A stretch of 56,094 bases of DNA. It comes from Flavobacterium sp. (GTDB taxonomy: Bacteria; Bacteroidota; Bacteroidia; Flavobacteriales; Flavobacteriaceae). The DNA is taken from contig JAHEHJ010000011.1 in the NCBI GenBank assembly GCA_024644655.1, positions 1 through 56,094 of the forward strand, read 5' to 3'. The notes below the pieces were generated by a model. It saw nothing but the letters and a program-made list of their open reading frames with translations, was not told the origin of the DNA and made no database searches. Below, one piece after another: positions 32,130 to 41,895 of this stretch. Each line of letters opens with the position of its first letter. The stretch's first letter is position 1. Both the position numbers and the translations under genes were made by a program.

Positions 32130-32458
32130 TAATTCACTAATGAAATTATAAAGTCTCAAGAATATTATTATTGAGACTTTATAATTTTTGTTTTCAATGT
32201 ATTTCTTACATGTATACATCCTTTTTAATTTGTAGACATTTTTTGATTAGCAATCAATTAAAACTACATATCATCTCTACTATTTGCATTCTATAATCGA
32301 AAACAGTAATTTTCACTATAATTAATTATGTATTTGTATTAAATATAAGATATTGGTATAATATTATAACTAATAAAGCTTTTTTTATTTAATTAAATAA
32401 ACATATACTACACATTTGCTTTATCAAATAAACAAGATAAAATTTAAATTCAACGAAT
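32130..32458. other. 329-base intergenic region between the TonB receptor and asnB
   Basis: The first 60 bases hold the terminator described separately. The rest is very AT-rich, with many short T- and A-runs and no recognised RNA gene. No perfect TAnnTTTG is present in front of asnB; the nearest is ACACATTTG about 45 bases upstream of its ATG. Confidence 0.5.
32145..32189 (+). terminator. Strong terminator after the TonB receptor gene
   Basis: The arms ATTATAAAGTCTCAA and TTGAGACTTTATAAT are perfect complements over 15 bases with an 11-base loop, followed by T-rich sequence. Confidence 0.8.
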
Positions 32459-34081
32459 ATGTGTGGAATATTAGCCATCATTGGAAAAGGAAAAGATAAA
32501 GAATTAGTAAAGGAATTGTCCAAACGAATGTCTCATAGAGGACCGGATGAAAGTGATGTTCATATAACAGAGAATGGTCACATATTGAGTCACGAACGAT
32601 TGTCTATAATTGATTTACATTCTGGAAAGCAACCTATTCAAGGATGCGATACCGCTTGGATGGTTCACAATGGTGAAATATACAATCATCAAGAATTGAG
32701 AGATACGATTCTTAAAGAGCACACTTTTCGTTCCAAATCTGATTCTGAAGTTATAGTGCATTTGTATGAGAAATTGGGTTATGATTTCGTGCATTTGTTA
32801 GATGGTGATTTTGCTTTTGTAGTTGTTGATGGAGATAATTATATAGCTGGACGTGATCCACTGGGTGTTAAACCTTTATACTACGGAATGGATGATAGAG
32901 GTAGGATGTATTTTGCTTCCGAAATGAAGCCTATTGCAGATCAATGTAAATCATTTTCTACCTTCCCTCCTGGACATTATTACACAGCAGAAACAGGATT
33001 CATTAAGTACTACAATCCTGCCTATGAAGATTATAAAAATGCTACTGAAGATGTAGATTATACCGCATTGAGAGAGGCATTGACTCAAGCAACCAAAAAA
33101 CGATTGATGAGTGATGTGCCTATTGGAGTTTTGCTTTCAGGCGGATTGGATTCGTCATTGACTTCGTCTATTGCAGCACGATTATTACAAGAGCAAGGGA
33201 AAGAATTGCATTCGTTTTCTATTGGGCTAGATGCTGAAGCTCCCGATGCAATAGCAGCACGTAAAGTAGCTGATTATTTGGGAACTAAACATCATGAGGT
33301 ACATTTTACTATTGCGGAAGGAATTGCTGTTTTGGATAAATTAATATGGCATTTAGAAACCTATGATGTGACTTCTGTTAGAGCAAGTACACCTATGTAT
33401 TTTTTGTCAAAAGCAATAACCGATTTAGGTATAAAAGTGGTGTTGTCTGGTGAAGGGGCCGATGAGGTTTTTGGAGGATATTTGTACTTTAGAAACGCGC
33501 CTACAGTGGTTGATTTTACAAAAGAGACCATTGAACGTGTCCAAAAACTTTTTACAGCCGATTTATTGCGGGCAGATAAATCAACTATGGCTCATGGATT
33601 GGAAGCTAGGGTGCCATTCTTAGATAAGCAATTCTTAGAGGTTGCTATGGCAATCAAAGGAGAAGAAAAGCAGCCTAAAAATTATAGCGGTAAGGAGAAA
33701 TACATATTGAGAAAAGCATTTGATACGCCCGATAAACCCTATTTACCCGATGAGGTATTGTGGCGTCAAAAAGAACAATTTTCAGATGGAGTAGGGTACA
33801 GTTGGATTGATACCTTAATTGAATACTGTGCGTCTCAGGTGACAGACGAAGAAATGGAACTTGCGGCAACAACTTTTCCATACAATACTCCTGCTACAAA
33901 AGAAGCTTATTATTACAGAACAATTTTCCACAAGTACTACCCACAGTTAAGTGCGGCGCAAACCGTGCGTAAATGGATACCTAAATGGCAAGAAAATCAA
34001 GATCCGAGCGGTAGAGCTAATGCAGCTCACGTGCAAGCGGATGTTGAAATAGCAAAGTCAAGTGTTTCTACTTGGACTTAG
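32459..34081 (+). CDS. asnB: Asparagine synthase (glutamine-hydrolysing), AsnB type
   Basis: The enzyme makes asparagine from aspartate, using glutamine amide and ATP. Cys2 of the N-terminal M-C-G-I-L-A-I-I-G is the glutaminase nucleophile, exposed after Met removal. The class II amidotransferase domain has 'SHRGPDESDV' and 'MVHNGEIYNHQELR'. The synthase domain has the ATP-binding 'LLSGGLDSSLTSSIAARL' and 'VVLSGEGADEVFGGYLYFR'. Length 540 matches E. coli AsnB (554). It is monocistronic, with a terminator after it. Confidence 0.97.
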   Translation: MCGILAIIGKGKDKELVKELSKRMSHRGPDESDVHITENGHILSHERLSIIDLHSGKQPIQGCDTAWMVHNGEIYNHQELRDTILKEHTFRSKSDSEVIVHLYEKLGYDFVHLLDGDFAFVVVDGDNYIAGRDPLGVKPLYYGMDDRGRMYFASEMKPIADQCKSFSTFPPGHYYTAETGFIKYYNPAYEDYKNATEDVDYTALREALTQATKKRLMSDVPIGVLLSGGLDSSLTSSIAARLLQEQGKELHSFSIGLDAEAPDAIAARKVADYLGTKHHEVHFTIAEGIAVLDKLIWHLETYDVTSVRASTPMYFLSKAITDLGIKVVLSGEGADEVFGGYLYFRNAPTVVDFTKETIERVQKLFTADLLRADKSTMAHGLEARVPFLDKQFLEVAMAIKGEEKQPKNYSGKEKYILRKAFDTPDKPYLPDEVLWRQKEQFSDGVGYSWIDTLIEYCASQVTDEEMELAATTFPYNTPATKEAYYYRTIFHKYYPQLSAAQTVRKWIPKWQENQDPSGRANAAHVQADVEIAKSSVSTWT

Positions 34082-34106
34082 ATTGAAGTTTAGTTTGTTT
34101 GTTAAA

Positions 34107-34138
34107 AACGCTTGCCTTTATTGGTAGGCGTTTTTTTG
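34107..34138 (+). terminator. Terminator after asnB
   Basis: The 10-pair stem AACGCTTGCC / GGTAGGCGTT (two G-T pairs) is followed by a T-run. Confidence 0.85.
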
Positions 34139-34205
34139 TTGAAATCCCCCTAAAAATGTTAATAACTTAAGGCTTTTAAAGTCATTTTTCAAGCCAAAAT
34201 CCTAG

Positions 34206-36203
<1,998 letters not shown>

Positions 36204-36232
36204 TTAATACAAACCAACACAAATAATACAAA

Positions 36233-37168
36233 ATGAAAGTTACGATTGTAGGAGCAGGAAATGTTGGCGCAACATGCGCAGACGCGATAGCTTACAGAAG
36301 AATTGCTAGCGAAATAGTGCTAGTAGATATTAGAGAAGGTTTTGCCGAAGGTAAAGCTTTAGATATTATGCAAACTCAAACTACTTTAGGTTTCAATACC
36401 AAAGTGGTAGGAAGTACTAATGATTATTCCAAAACAGCGGGAAGTCATGTAGTAGTGATTACATCAGGAATTCCACGTAAACCCGGTATGACTCGTGAAG
36501 AGTTAATTGGTATCAATGCTGGAATTGTAAAATCAGTTGCAGGAAGCTTATTGCAGTACTCTCCTGACGCTATATTTGTAATTGTGTCAAATCCTATGGA
36601 TACGATGACGTACTTAGCTTATAAATCTTTAGGCTTGCCAAAAAATAGAATCATCGGAATGGGTGGAGCTTTAGATAGTTCTCGTTTTAAAACTTATTTG
36701 TCTTTGGCGTTAGATAAACCTGCTAATGATATACAAGGAATGGTTATTGGCGGACATGGTGATACCACTATGATTCCTTTAACTCGTTTGGCTTCCTATA
36801 ATGGAGTACCTGTTTCTCAGTTCTTGTCTGAAGAACAATTGGCTAAAGTATCTGCCGATACAATGGTAGGTGGTGCCACTTTAACTGCTTTGTTAGGTAC
36901 ATCAGCTTGGTATGCACCAGGAGCTTCAGTAGCCTATTTAGTCGATAGTATTTTAAATGACCAAAAGAAAATGATTCCTTGTTCTGTATATGTAGAAGGA
37001 GAATACGGTCAAAATGATATTTGTATCGGTGTTCCTTGTATCATAGGTAGAAATGGAGTTGAAGAAATCGTAAAAGTAGATTTAAATGATGCTGAAAAAG
37101 CTACGTTTGCTAAAAGTGCCGATGCTGTTCGCAGTATGAATGATGCTTTAAGCACCGTGTTAAGTTAA
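36233..37168 (+). CDS. mdh: Malate dehydrogenase
   Basis: Mdh oxidises malate to oxaloacetate with NAD in the TCA cycle. The 311-residue protein is of the LDH-like MDH type: G-A-G-N-V-G-A-T-C-A-D-A-I-A at the N-terminus (NAD loop), 'VVVITSGIPRKPGMTREELI' with the catalytic-loop Arg, 'FVIVSNPMDTMTYLA', and 'GMVIGGHGDTTMIPL' with the catalytic His. It follows gyrB closely and has a terminator at 37191. Confidence 0.97.
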   Translation: MKVTIVGAGNVGATCADAIAYRRIASEIVLVDIREGFAEGKALDIMQTQTTLGFNTKVVGSTNDYSKTAGSHVVVITSGIPRKPGMTREELIGINAGIVKSVAGSLLQYSPDAIFVIVSNPMDTMTYLAYKSLGLPKNRIIGMGGALDSSRFKTYLSLALDKPANDIQGMVIGGHGDTTMIPLTRLASYNGVPVSQFLSEEQLAKVSADTMVGGATLTALLGTSAWYAPGASVAYLVDSILNDQKKMIPCSVYVEGEYGQNDICIGVPCIIGRNGVEEIVKVDLNDAEKATFAKSADAVRSMNDALSTVLS

Positions 37169-37190
37169 TTCAGAACTACTAGTATAAATA

Positions 37191-37223
37191 AAAAACCCGG
37201 ACGTTTTCGTTCGGGTTTTTTTA
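37191..37223 (+). terminator. Terminator after mdh
   Basis: The stem AAAAACCCGGACG / CGTTCGGGTTTTT, with a TTTT loop and one G-T pair, is followed by a T-run. Confidence 0.88.
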
Positions 37224-37245
37224 TATCTATCAAAAAATGGGATAT

Positions 37246-37275
37246 AAAAAAAGCTCCAAACTTGGAGCTTTTTTT
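37246..37275 (-). terminator. Terminator after rplS (works in either direction)
   Basis: AAAAAAAGCTCCAA and TTGGAGCTTTTTTT form a symmetric hairpin with flanking A and T runs. It lies 20 bases downstream of the rplS stop and directly after the mdh terminator. Confidence 0.8.
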
Positions 37276-37294
37276 ATAAATAGAAAGAGTTGAA

Positions 37295-37645
37295 TTATCT
37301 TCTTCTTTCTTTGATTTTTGCTTTTTTACCAGTAAGTTCTCTAAAGTAGTAGATACGAGCTCTTCTAACTTTACCTCTTTGGTTCAATTCAATTTTTTGT
37401 AAAGCAGGCATGTTAACTGGGAAGATACGCTCTACTCCAACAGCTCCTGACATTTTACGAATTGTAAATGTTTCAGTCATTCCAGCTCCTTTTCTTTGGA
37501 TAACTACTCCTTTGAAAAACTGAGTTCTTGTTTTTTCACCCTCTTTAATTTCGTAGTATACAGTGATAGTATCTCCTGCTCCGAATTCAGGGAAATCTTT
37601 TTTTGTTGATAATTCGTTATTAACGAAATCTACTAAATTTGCCAT
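37295..37645 (-). CDS. rplS: 50S ribosomal protein L19
   Basis: L19 sits at the 30S-50S interface of the ribosome. The 116-residue protein has the usual features: 'FPEFGAGDTITVYYEIKEGE', 'RTQFFKGVVIQRKGAGMTET', F-T-I-R-K-M-S, 'GVERIFPVNMPALQKIELNQ' and a basic C-terminus. In many bacteria rplS directly follows trmD; here a Gfo/Idh-type gene lies between them. It has its own promoter and a leader of about 73 bases that could carry a ribosomal-protein regulatory structure. Confidence 0.97.
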   Translation of the reverse strand: MANLVDFVNNELSTKKDFPEFGAGDTITVYYEIKEGEKTRTQFFKGVVIQRKGAGMTETFTIRKMSGAVGVERIFPVNMPALQKIELNQRGKVRRARIYYFRELTGKKAKIKERRR

Positions 37646-37718
37646 TTTTAATGCTAATTATGGTTTGAAATCAGAGCAACATTCACGGTTTTCGCCAGAG
37701 GTTGGTCTAATGTGGGTG
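37646..37718 (-). ncRNA. Possible L19 leader structure in the rplS 5' UTR
   Basis: The transcript between the rplS -7 element and ATG is about 73 bases long. It includes an ACAUU/AAUGU helix closing a loop with CUCUGGCGAAAACCG. Ribosomal-protein leaders for L19 have been proposed in Flavobacteria, as I recall. I cannot align it here, so this is a candidate only. Confidence 0.3.
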
Positions 37719-37726
37719 CAAATGTA
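37719..37726 (-). promoter_or_regulatory. -7 promoter element for rplS
   Basis: The minus strand reads TACATTTG, a match to TAnnTTTG 73 bases upstream of the rplS ATG. Confidence 0.55.
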
Positions 37727-37767
37727 AATAATATTTGTGAATTATAAAGACCTGCAGCTAAAATATT

Positions 37768-38784
37768 TTATAGACTCTCTAGTATTTTGATTTGAGTGAT
37801 AATATCTTGGTTATCAACAGAAAAGGGTTTTTGGAAGCGAATACTACCGTACAATTCGTCAAATAATCCCATAAAATGGCCTCTAAAAGAGGGAACAATC
37901 ACACTATTTTTTTCGTTTTGTTTGTTGTAATAGGTCAACTTGCCTTCTTTATGTGGTTTTTCATGTCCATAGTCTAGTGCCGTAGGCTTCATTCCATGAA
38001 CCAATTGTTCTTCTTGTACATCACAAAAAGGTTTGATAAACGAACCTTGAGTTCCGTGTACCACGATGCCCGCTTGTGGATCGGCAACCAAATGACTCAG
38101 AGTGATGAATACATTTATATTTTGAGGGAATTCCAAGTGTATAGTAGCAAAGTCATCTACTAATGAATTAGGTCTATATGTTTTTTTAAACCCATGATAA
38201 TGCAGTGGTGTGCCAAAGATAGCTATCGCTTGGTCAATCAAATGTGCGCCTAAATCATAAGCTATTCCGCTACTTGGTATAGGTGTCTCTTTAAATGTTT
38301 TGGGACCAATTACAGGGCGGTATCGGTCAAAACGCAAATGCATTTCTATAATTTTACCCAATTTTCCCGATTCAATTACGGCCTTAGTAGCCATGATATC
38401 ACTACTCCATCTTCTGTTTTGATATACAAATACCTTGCGCCCAACTCGTGCAGCTAATTCCAATACATGTTCAAATTCTTCTGCAGTTGAAGTGGCTGGT
38501 TTTTCTATTAAAATATGTTTGTGAGCAGACAATGCCTGTAGTGCTAATTCGTAATGGGTATTATTGGGTGTATTGATGACCACTAATTCAATTTGCGCAT
38601 CCTGCAATACTTCCTCTAGAGTAGAATAGGATTTAATTGTCGAATAATCATGTTGTGCTTTTTTTTGATTTCGTTCCAAAACAGCATACAAAGAAAAACC
38701 AGGATGGGCTTCCAAAAAGGGTGCGTGAAATACTTTCCCCGACATGCCATAGGCCAATAATGCGGTAACGATGGGTTGTTCCAT
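37768..38784 (-). CDS. Gfo/Idh/MocA family NAD(P)-dependent oxidoreductase
   Basis: The 338-residue protein starts with a Rossmann loop 'LLAYGMSGKVFHAPFLEAHP' and has the family motif E-K-P-A near residue 95 in 'HKHILIEKPATSTAEEFEHV', with 'GGAHLIDQ'-like 'AYDLGAHLIDQAIAIFG' later. These enzymes oxidise or reduce sugars or related alcohols with NAD(P). The substrate is unknown. The gene is 2 bases from the trmD stop, so it is on the same transcript and separates trmD from rplS. Confidence 0.87.
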   Translation of the reverse strand: MEQPIVTALLAYGMSGKVFHAPFLEAHPGFSLYAVLERNQKKAQHDYSTIKSYSTLEEVLQDAQIELVVINTPNNTHYELALQALSAHKHILIEKPATSTAEEFEHVLELAARVGRKVFVYQNRRWSSDIMATKAVIESGKLGKIIEMHLRFDRYRPVIGPKTFKETPIPSSGIAYDLGAHLIDQAIAIFGTPLHYHGFKKTYRPNSLVDDFATIHLEFPQNINVFITLSHLVADPQAGIVVHGTQGSFIKPFCDVQEEQLVHGMKPTALDYGHEKPHKEGKLTYYNKQNEKNSVIVPSFRGHFMGLFDELYGSIRFQKPFSVDNQDIITQIKILESL

Positions 38785-38786
38785 GT

Positions 38787-39464
38787 TTACTCTTCTAATA
38801 AATCGGGTCTTCGGTTTTTAGTGTGTTCGTACGCTTTGTCTTCTCTCCATTGCTCAATTTTAGCAAAGTGCCCACTAGTGAGTACTTCGGGAACTTTCCA
38901 ACCCTTGTATTCAGCCGGGCGAGTATATATAGGACCCGACAATAAATTGTCTTGAAAGCTGTCTGTCAAAGCAGAAGTCTCATCACTGAGTACTCCAGGT
39001 ATTAATCGGATAATGGAATCACAAAGGACTAATGCTCCAATTTCGCCACCTGATAAGACATAATCACCTATTGATATTTCTTTGGTAATAAAATGATCGC
39101 GTACTCTTTGATCTACTCCTTTATAGTGCCCACAAAGAATAATGATGTTCTCATACATCGACATCGAATTGGCCATCTTTTGGTGTAAGGTTTCACCATC
39201 AGGTGTCATATAGATTACTTCATCATAATCGCGCTGACTTTTTAAATGGCTTATACAGTCATCAATAGGTTGTATCATCATAACCATTCCGGCACCTCCG
39301 CCAAATTGGTAATCATCGACACTCTTTTGTTTATTCGTGGTGTAATCTCTTAAGTTGTGAAAATGGACTTCTACTAAGCCTTTTTCAATAGCTCGTTTTA
39401 AAATTGAAGCCTCAAAAGGGCTTTGCATCAATTCGGGTAAAAGGGTAATAATGTCAATTCGCAT
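38787..39464 (-). CDS. trmD: tRNA (guanine-37-N1)-methyltransferase
   Basis: TrmD methylates G37 next to the anticodon with SAM, preventing +1 frameshifting. The 225-residue protein is of the SPOUT type: [11 protein letters not shown], '[20 protein letters not shown]', '[18 protein letters not shown]', '[20 protein letters not shown]', and '[20 protein letters not shown]'. All conserved elements of the deep knot are visible. Confidence 0.96.
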   Translation of the reverse strand: MRIDIITLLPELMQSPFEASILKRAIEKGLVEVHFHNLRDYTTNKQKSVDDYQFGGGAGMVMMIQPIDDCISHLKSQRDYDEVIYMTPDGETLHQKMANSMSMYENIIILCGHYKGVDQRVRDHFITKEISIGDYVLSGGEIGALVLCDSIIRLIPGVLSDETSALTDSFQDNLLSGPIYTRPAEYKGWKVPEVLTSGHFAKIEQWREDKAYEHTKNRRPDLLEE

Positions 39465-39499
39465 TTTGGAAGGGTATAATGGGCAAAGTTACTAAGTTT

Positions 39500-39946
39500 T
39501 TATACACCAAATTGTCTCAAGTGATGGTCTACGTGTTTCCACATTAATTTATCCCAATCTTCAGAACTCAGTTTGCCCCAAAAAGGATGCTTATGTATAG
39601 TGATAGATTGAGGCCCAGTGGCAAACCGACTATAATTCCGAATTAATTCTTGTCGGGTGCTTTCAAAATCATAATCTCCTTCAAAGATAAATTCTTTAGC
39701 AGTTGGACTGTTTTTTTGAAATTCAGGGGAATTAAATACTTTGTTCTTAATCAATCGCCCTAAAATGCGCATCATTAAATTAACAGTGATATTGTTTTCA
39801 CCAAAAGCAATTATAATGGCTTCATTGGCGTGCTTCATCATTTGTACCGAATTCATTTGACCCCATAAGGCTTCAGAATTGGGTTGTAATTTTTGAATGC
39901 GTGCTATCATAGCATCATTGTCAGATTTTGTATATATGGATGGCAT
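39500..39946 (-). CDS. DUF1569 (DinB-like) protein
   Basis: I set the start at the ATG encoding MPSIYTKSD. The longer frame extends through the divergent promoter for the immunophilin gene and is unlikely to be translated. The 148-residue protein is helical, with 'LWGQMNSVQMMKHANEAIII' near residue 27 and the terminal W-K-H-V-D-H-H-L-R-Q-F-G. These match DUF1569, related to DinB-type four-helix metalloproteins; the His residues are likely metal ligands. Function unknown. It is transcribed divergently from the immunophilin gene. Confidence 0.75.
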   Translation of the reverse strand: MPSIYTKSDNDAMIARIQKLQPNSEALWGQMNSVQMMKHANEAIIIAFGENNITVNLMMRILGRLIKNKVFNSPEFQKNSPTAKEFIFEGDYDFESTRQELIRNYSRFATGPQSITIHKHPFWGKLSSEDWDKLMWKHVDHHLRQFGV

Positions 39947-40004
39947 AGTGTTAAAATTAGTGTGTTCCAAATATACAATTTTACGCGGTATGATTATAAA
40001 ATAG

Positions 40005-40012
40005 TACATTTG
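40005..40012 (+). promoter_or_regulatory. -7 promoter element for the immunophilin gene
   Basis: TACATTTG fits TAnnTTTG and leaves 23 bases to the ATG at 40036. Confidence 0.6.
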
Positions 40013-40035
40013 CACCGAAATTAAAATTTTACACA

Positions 40036-40968
40036 ATGGAAAATGGAATATACGCTAAATTCAATACATCAAAAGGAACGATTTTAGTGAAATTAACACA
40101 CGACTTAACACCGGGTACCGTAGGTAATTTTGTGGGGTTAGCAGAAGGTCAATTGGAAAACACGGCCAAACCAATGGGAAAACCGTATTATGATGGATTA
40201 AAATTCCACCGAGTTATTCCTGATTTTATGATACAAGGAGGATGTCCTCAAGGTATAGGTTCAGGTGGTCCGGGTTATAACTTTGACGATGAATTTCATC
40301 CTACCTTAAAACACGACAAACCTGGAGTTTTATCTATGGCCAATGCAGGTCCTGGTACAAATGGTTCTCAATTTTTCATTACCCATGTACCAACAAATTG
40401 GTTGGATAACAAACATACTGTTTTTGGTCATGTGGTAGAAGGGCAGGATATTGTAAATGCAGTGACTCAAGAGGACATTATTGAAAGTATTGAAATTGTA
40501 CGAGTAGGAGAGGAAGCTCAAAAATGGAACGCTATTGAATCATTCAGAGTGTTTGAAGGATCTCGCGCTAAAAGAATAGAAGAAGCCAAACTTCAAGCTG
40601 AAGCAGCTATGGAAAAATTAGCAGCAGGTTTTGATAAAACAGAAAGCGGATTGCGTTACCAATTCATTCAAAGAGGAAATGGAAAACAAGCAGAAAGCGG
40701 GAAAACAGTTTCAGTACATTATCAAGGTTCATTAGAAAATGGGAAAGTATTTGATAGTTCATATACACGAAAAAAACCTATCGAATTTCCTTTAGGAAAA
40801 GGACATGTAATTGAAGGATGGGACGAAGGTATCGCTTTATTAAAAGTGGGTGACAAAGCACGTTTTGTTATTCCATCGTACTTGGGATATGGTTCTGCTG
40901 GAGCAGGAGGCGTTATTCCACCTGATGCAACTTTGATTTTTGATGTTGAATTAATGGATGTTAAATAA
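40036..40968 (+). CDS. Peptidyl-prolyl isomerase: cyclophilin-FKBP fusion
   Basis: This 310-residue protein joins two unrelated prolyl isomerases. Residues about 1-160 form a cyclophilin: '[20 protein letters not shown]' with the catalytic Arg, '[18 protein letters not shown]', and '[18 protein letters not shown]'. A helical linker (about 165-215, Ala/Glu/Lys-rich) leads to an FKBP domain (about 218-310) with '[19 protein letters not shown]', '[20 protein letters not shown]', '[19 protein letters not shown]' and F-D-V-E-L. There is no signal peptide, so it is cytosolic. Fusions of this kind have been reported as dual-family immunophilins in Flavobacterium and some protists. Confidence 0.93.
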   Translation: MENGIYAKFNTSKGTILVKLTHDLTPGTVGNFVGLAEGQLENTAKPMGKPYYDGLKFHRVIPDFMIQGGCPQGIGSGGPGYNFDDEFHPTLKHDKPGVLSMANAGPGTNGSQFFITHVPTNWLDNKHTVFGHVVEGQDIVNAVTQEDIIESIEIVRVGEEAQKWNAIESFRVFEGSRAKRIEEAKLQAEAAMEKLAAGFDKTESGLRYQFIQRGNGKQAESGKTVSVHYQGSLENGKVFDSSYTRKKPIEFPLGKGHVIEGWDEGIALLKVGDKARFVIPSYLGYGSAGAGGVIPPDATLIFDVELMDVK

Positions 40969-40992
40969 TAGAAATATCTACAATATAAACTT

Positions 40993-41023
40993 AAAACCCA
41001 ATAGCTCGCTATTGGGTTTTTTT
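40993..41023 (+). terminator. Terminator after the immunophilin gene
   Basis: The 12-pair stem AAAACCCAATAG / CTATTGGGTTTT with a CTCG loop is followed by T residues. Confidence 0.88.
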
Positions 41024-41033
41024 AACCTATACA

Positions 41034-41378
41034 ATGATGCAAAAGGAATTGTCTTGGTCTGAATTTGAAAAAGTAGAAATGCGTGTTGGGACTATTTTAG
41101 AAGTGGCTGATTTTCCAAAAGCTCACAAACCAGCCTACCAAATAACCATTGATTTTGGTGCTGAGATTGGAATTAAAAAGTCCTCGGCCCAAATCACTAA
41201 AAGGTATTCAAAAGAATCCTTGTTAGGCAAACAAATAGTTGCGGTGGTCAATTTTCCCAAAAAACAAATCGGAAACTTTTGGAGTGAATGCTTAGTATTG
41301 GGTGCGATAGGTGCCGAAAATGACATTGTCTTACTCACATCAGAAGGCACAGTGCCAAATGGACTTCGCATTGGATAA
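41034..41378 (+). CDS. CsaA-like tRNA-binding (EMAP/OB-fold) protein
   Basis: The 114-residue protein matches the OB-fold of CsaA and MetG C-termini: 'MRVGTILEVADFPKAHKPAY' (residues about 17-36), 'IDFGAEIGIKKSSAQITKRY' and 'VVNFPKKQIGNFWSECLVLG'. The terminal 'LLTSEGTVPNGLRIG' is characteristic of CsaA. It likely binds tRNA or acts as an export chaperone, as proposed for Bacillus CsaA. Either of two adjacent ATG codons could be the start. Confidence 0.87.
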   Translation: MMQKELSWSEFEKVEMRVGTILEVADFPKAHKPAYQITIDFGAEIGIKKSSAQITKRYSKESLLGKQIVAVVNFPKKQIGNFWSECLVLGAIGAENDIVLLTSEGTVPNGLRIG

Positions 41379-41383
41379 TAACC

Positions 41384-41427
41384 AAAAAAAAAGTCCAAAA
41401 ACAATAGTGCTTTTGGACTTTTTTTAT
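41384..41427. terminator. Bidirectional terminator between the CsaA-like and PUR-like genes
   Basis: AAAAAAAAGTCCAAAA and CTTTTGGACTTTTTTT pair across a short loop. Both strands see a T-run, as expected between convergent genes. Confidence 0.85.
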
Positions 41428-41444
41428 GCTTTTGTCGATGTATA

Positions 41445-41825
41445 TTAAATATCGTCAAAGTCGATATCTGTAAAACTTTTGTCTATTTTAGTAGGTTCAC
41501 TTGGCTCAACATCAGTAGTGTATTCTCTTTTGAAATCTTTTTGATGTCTTTCAGAAATCACTTCTTCTCCTTTGTGATTTAATACATAAGTAGTCATCTC
41601 TTCTAATATTTCGCTAAAGGCAGCAAAGTCTTCTTTGTATAAATAGATTTTATGTTTTTTGAAGTGAAAAGAACCATCCTCTTCTGTGAATTTTTTACTT
41701 TCTGTAATGGTGATGTAATAATCATCTGCTTTTGTCGCTCTCACATCGAAGAAATACGTTCTTCTTCCTGCTCTTAAAACTTTAGAAAAAATCTCATCTT
41801 TTTCTAACATATCATTTTCTCTCAT
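41445..41825 (-). CDS. PUR family DNA/RNA-binding protein (DUF3276)
   Basis: The start used encodes MRENDMLEKDEIFSKVLRAG (126 residues). An upstream in-frame ATG would add 13 unconserved residues. The body has the PUR-repeat-like 'RAGRRTYFFDVRATKADDYY', 'ITITESKKFTEEDGSFHFKK' and 'HKIYLYKEDFAAFSEILEEM', the pattern of PUR-alpha-related single-stranded nucleic acid binders. The last 35 residues are acidic and polar. It shares the region with the ABC exporter gene, 70 bases upstream. Confidence 0.85.
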   Translation of the reverse strand: MRENDMLEKDEIFSKVLRAGRRTYFFDVRATKADDYYITITESKKFTEEDGSFHFKKHKIYLYKEDFAAFSEILEEMTTYVLNHKGEEVISERHQKDFKREYTTDVEPSEPTKIDKSFTDIDFDDI

Positions 41826-41895
41826 ATTCTTTCGGTCAATTAATAGTGTTACTAAACAGTTCAAAAATGATAAAATTTTTGTTACGAAACAACAA

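Noticed and set aside
39947..40036. N-terminal extension of the DUF1569 gene
   Set aside because: It would read through the divergent promoter region and adds unconserved residues; the ATG at 39946 fits the family better.
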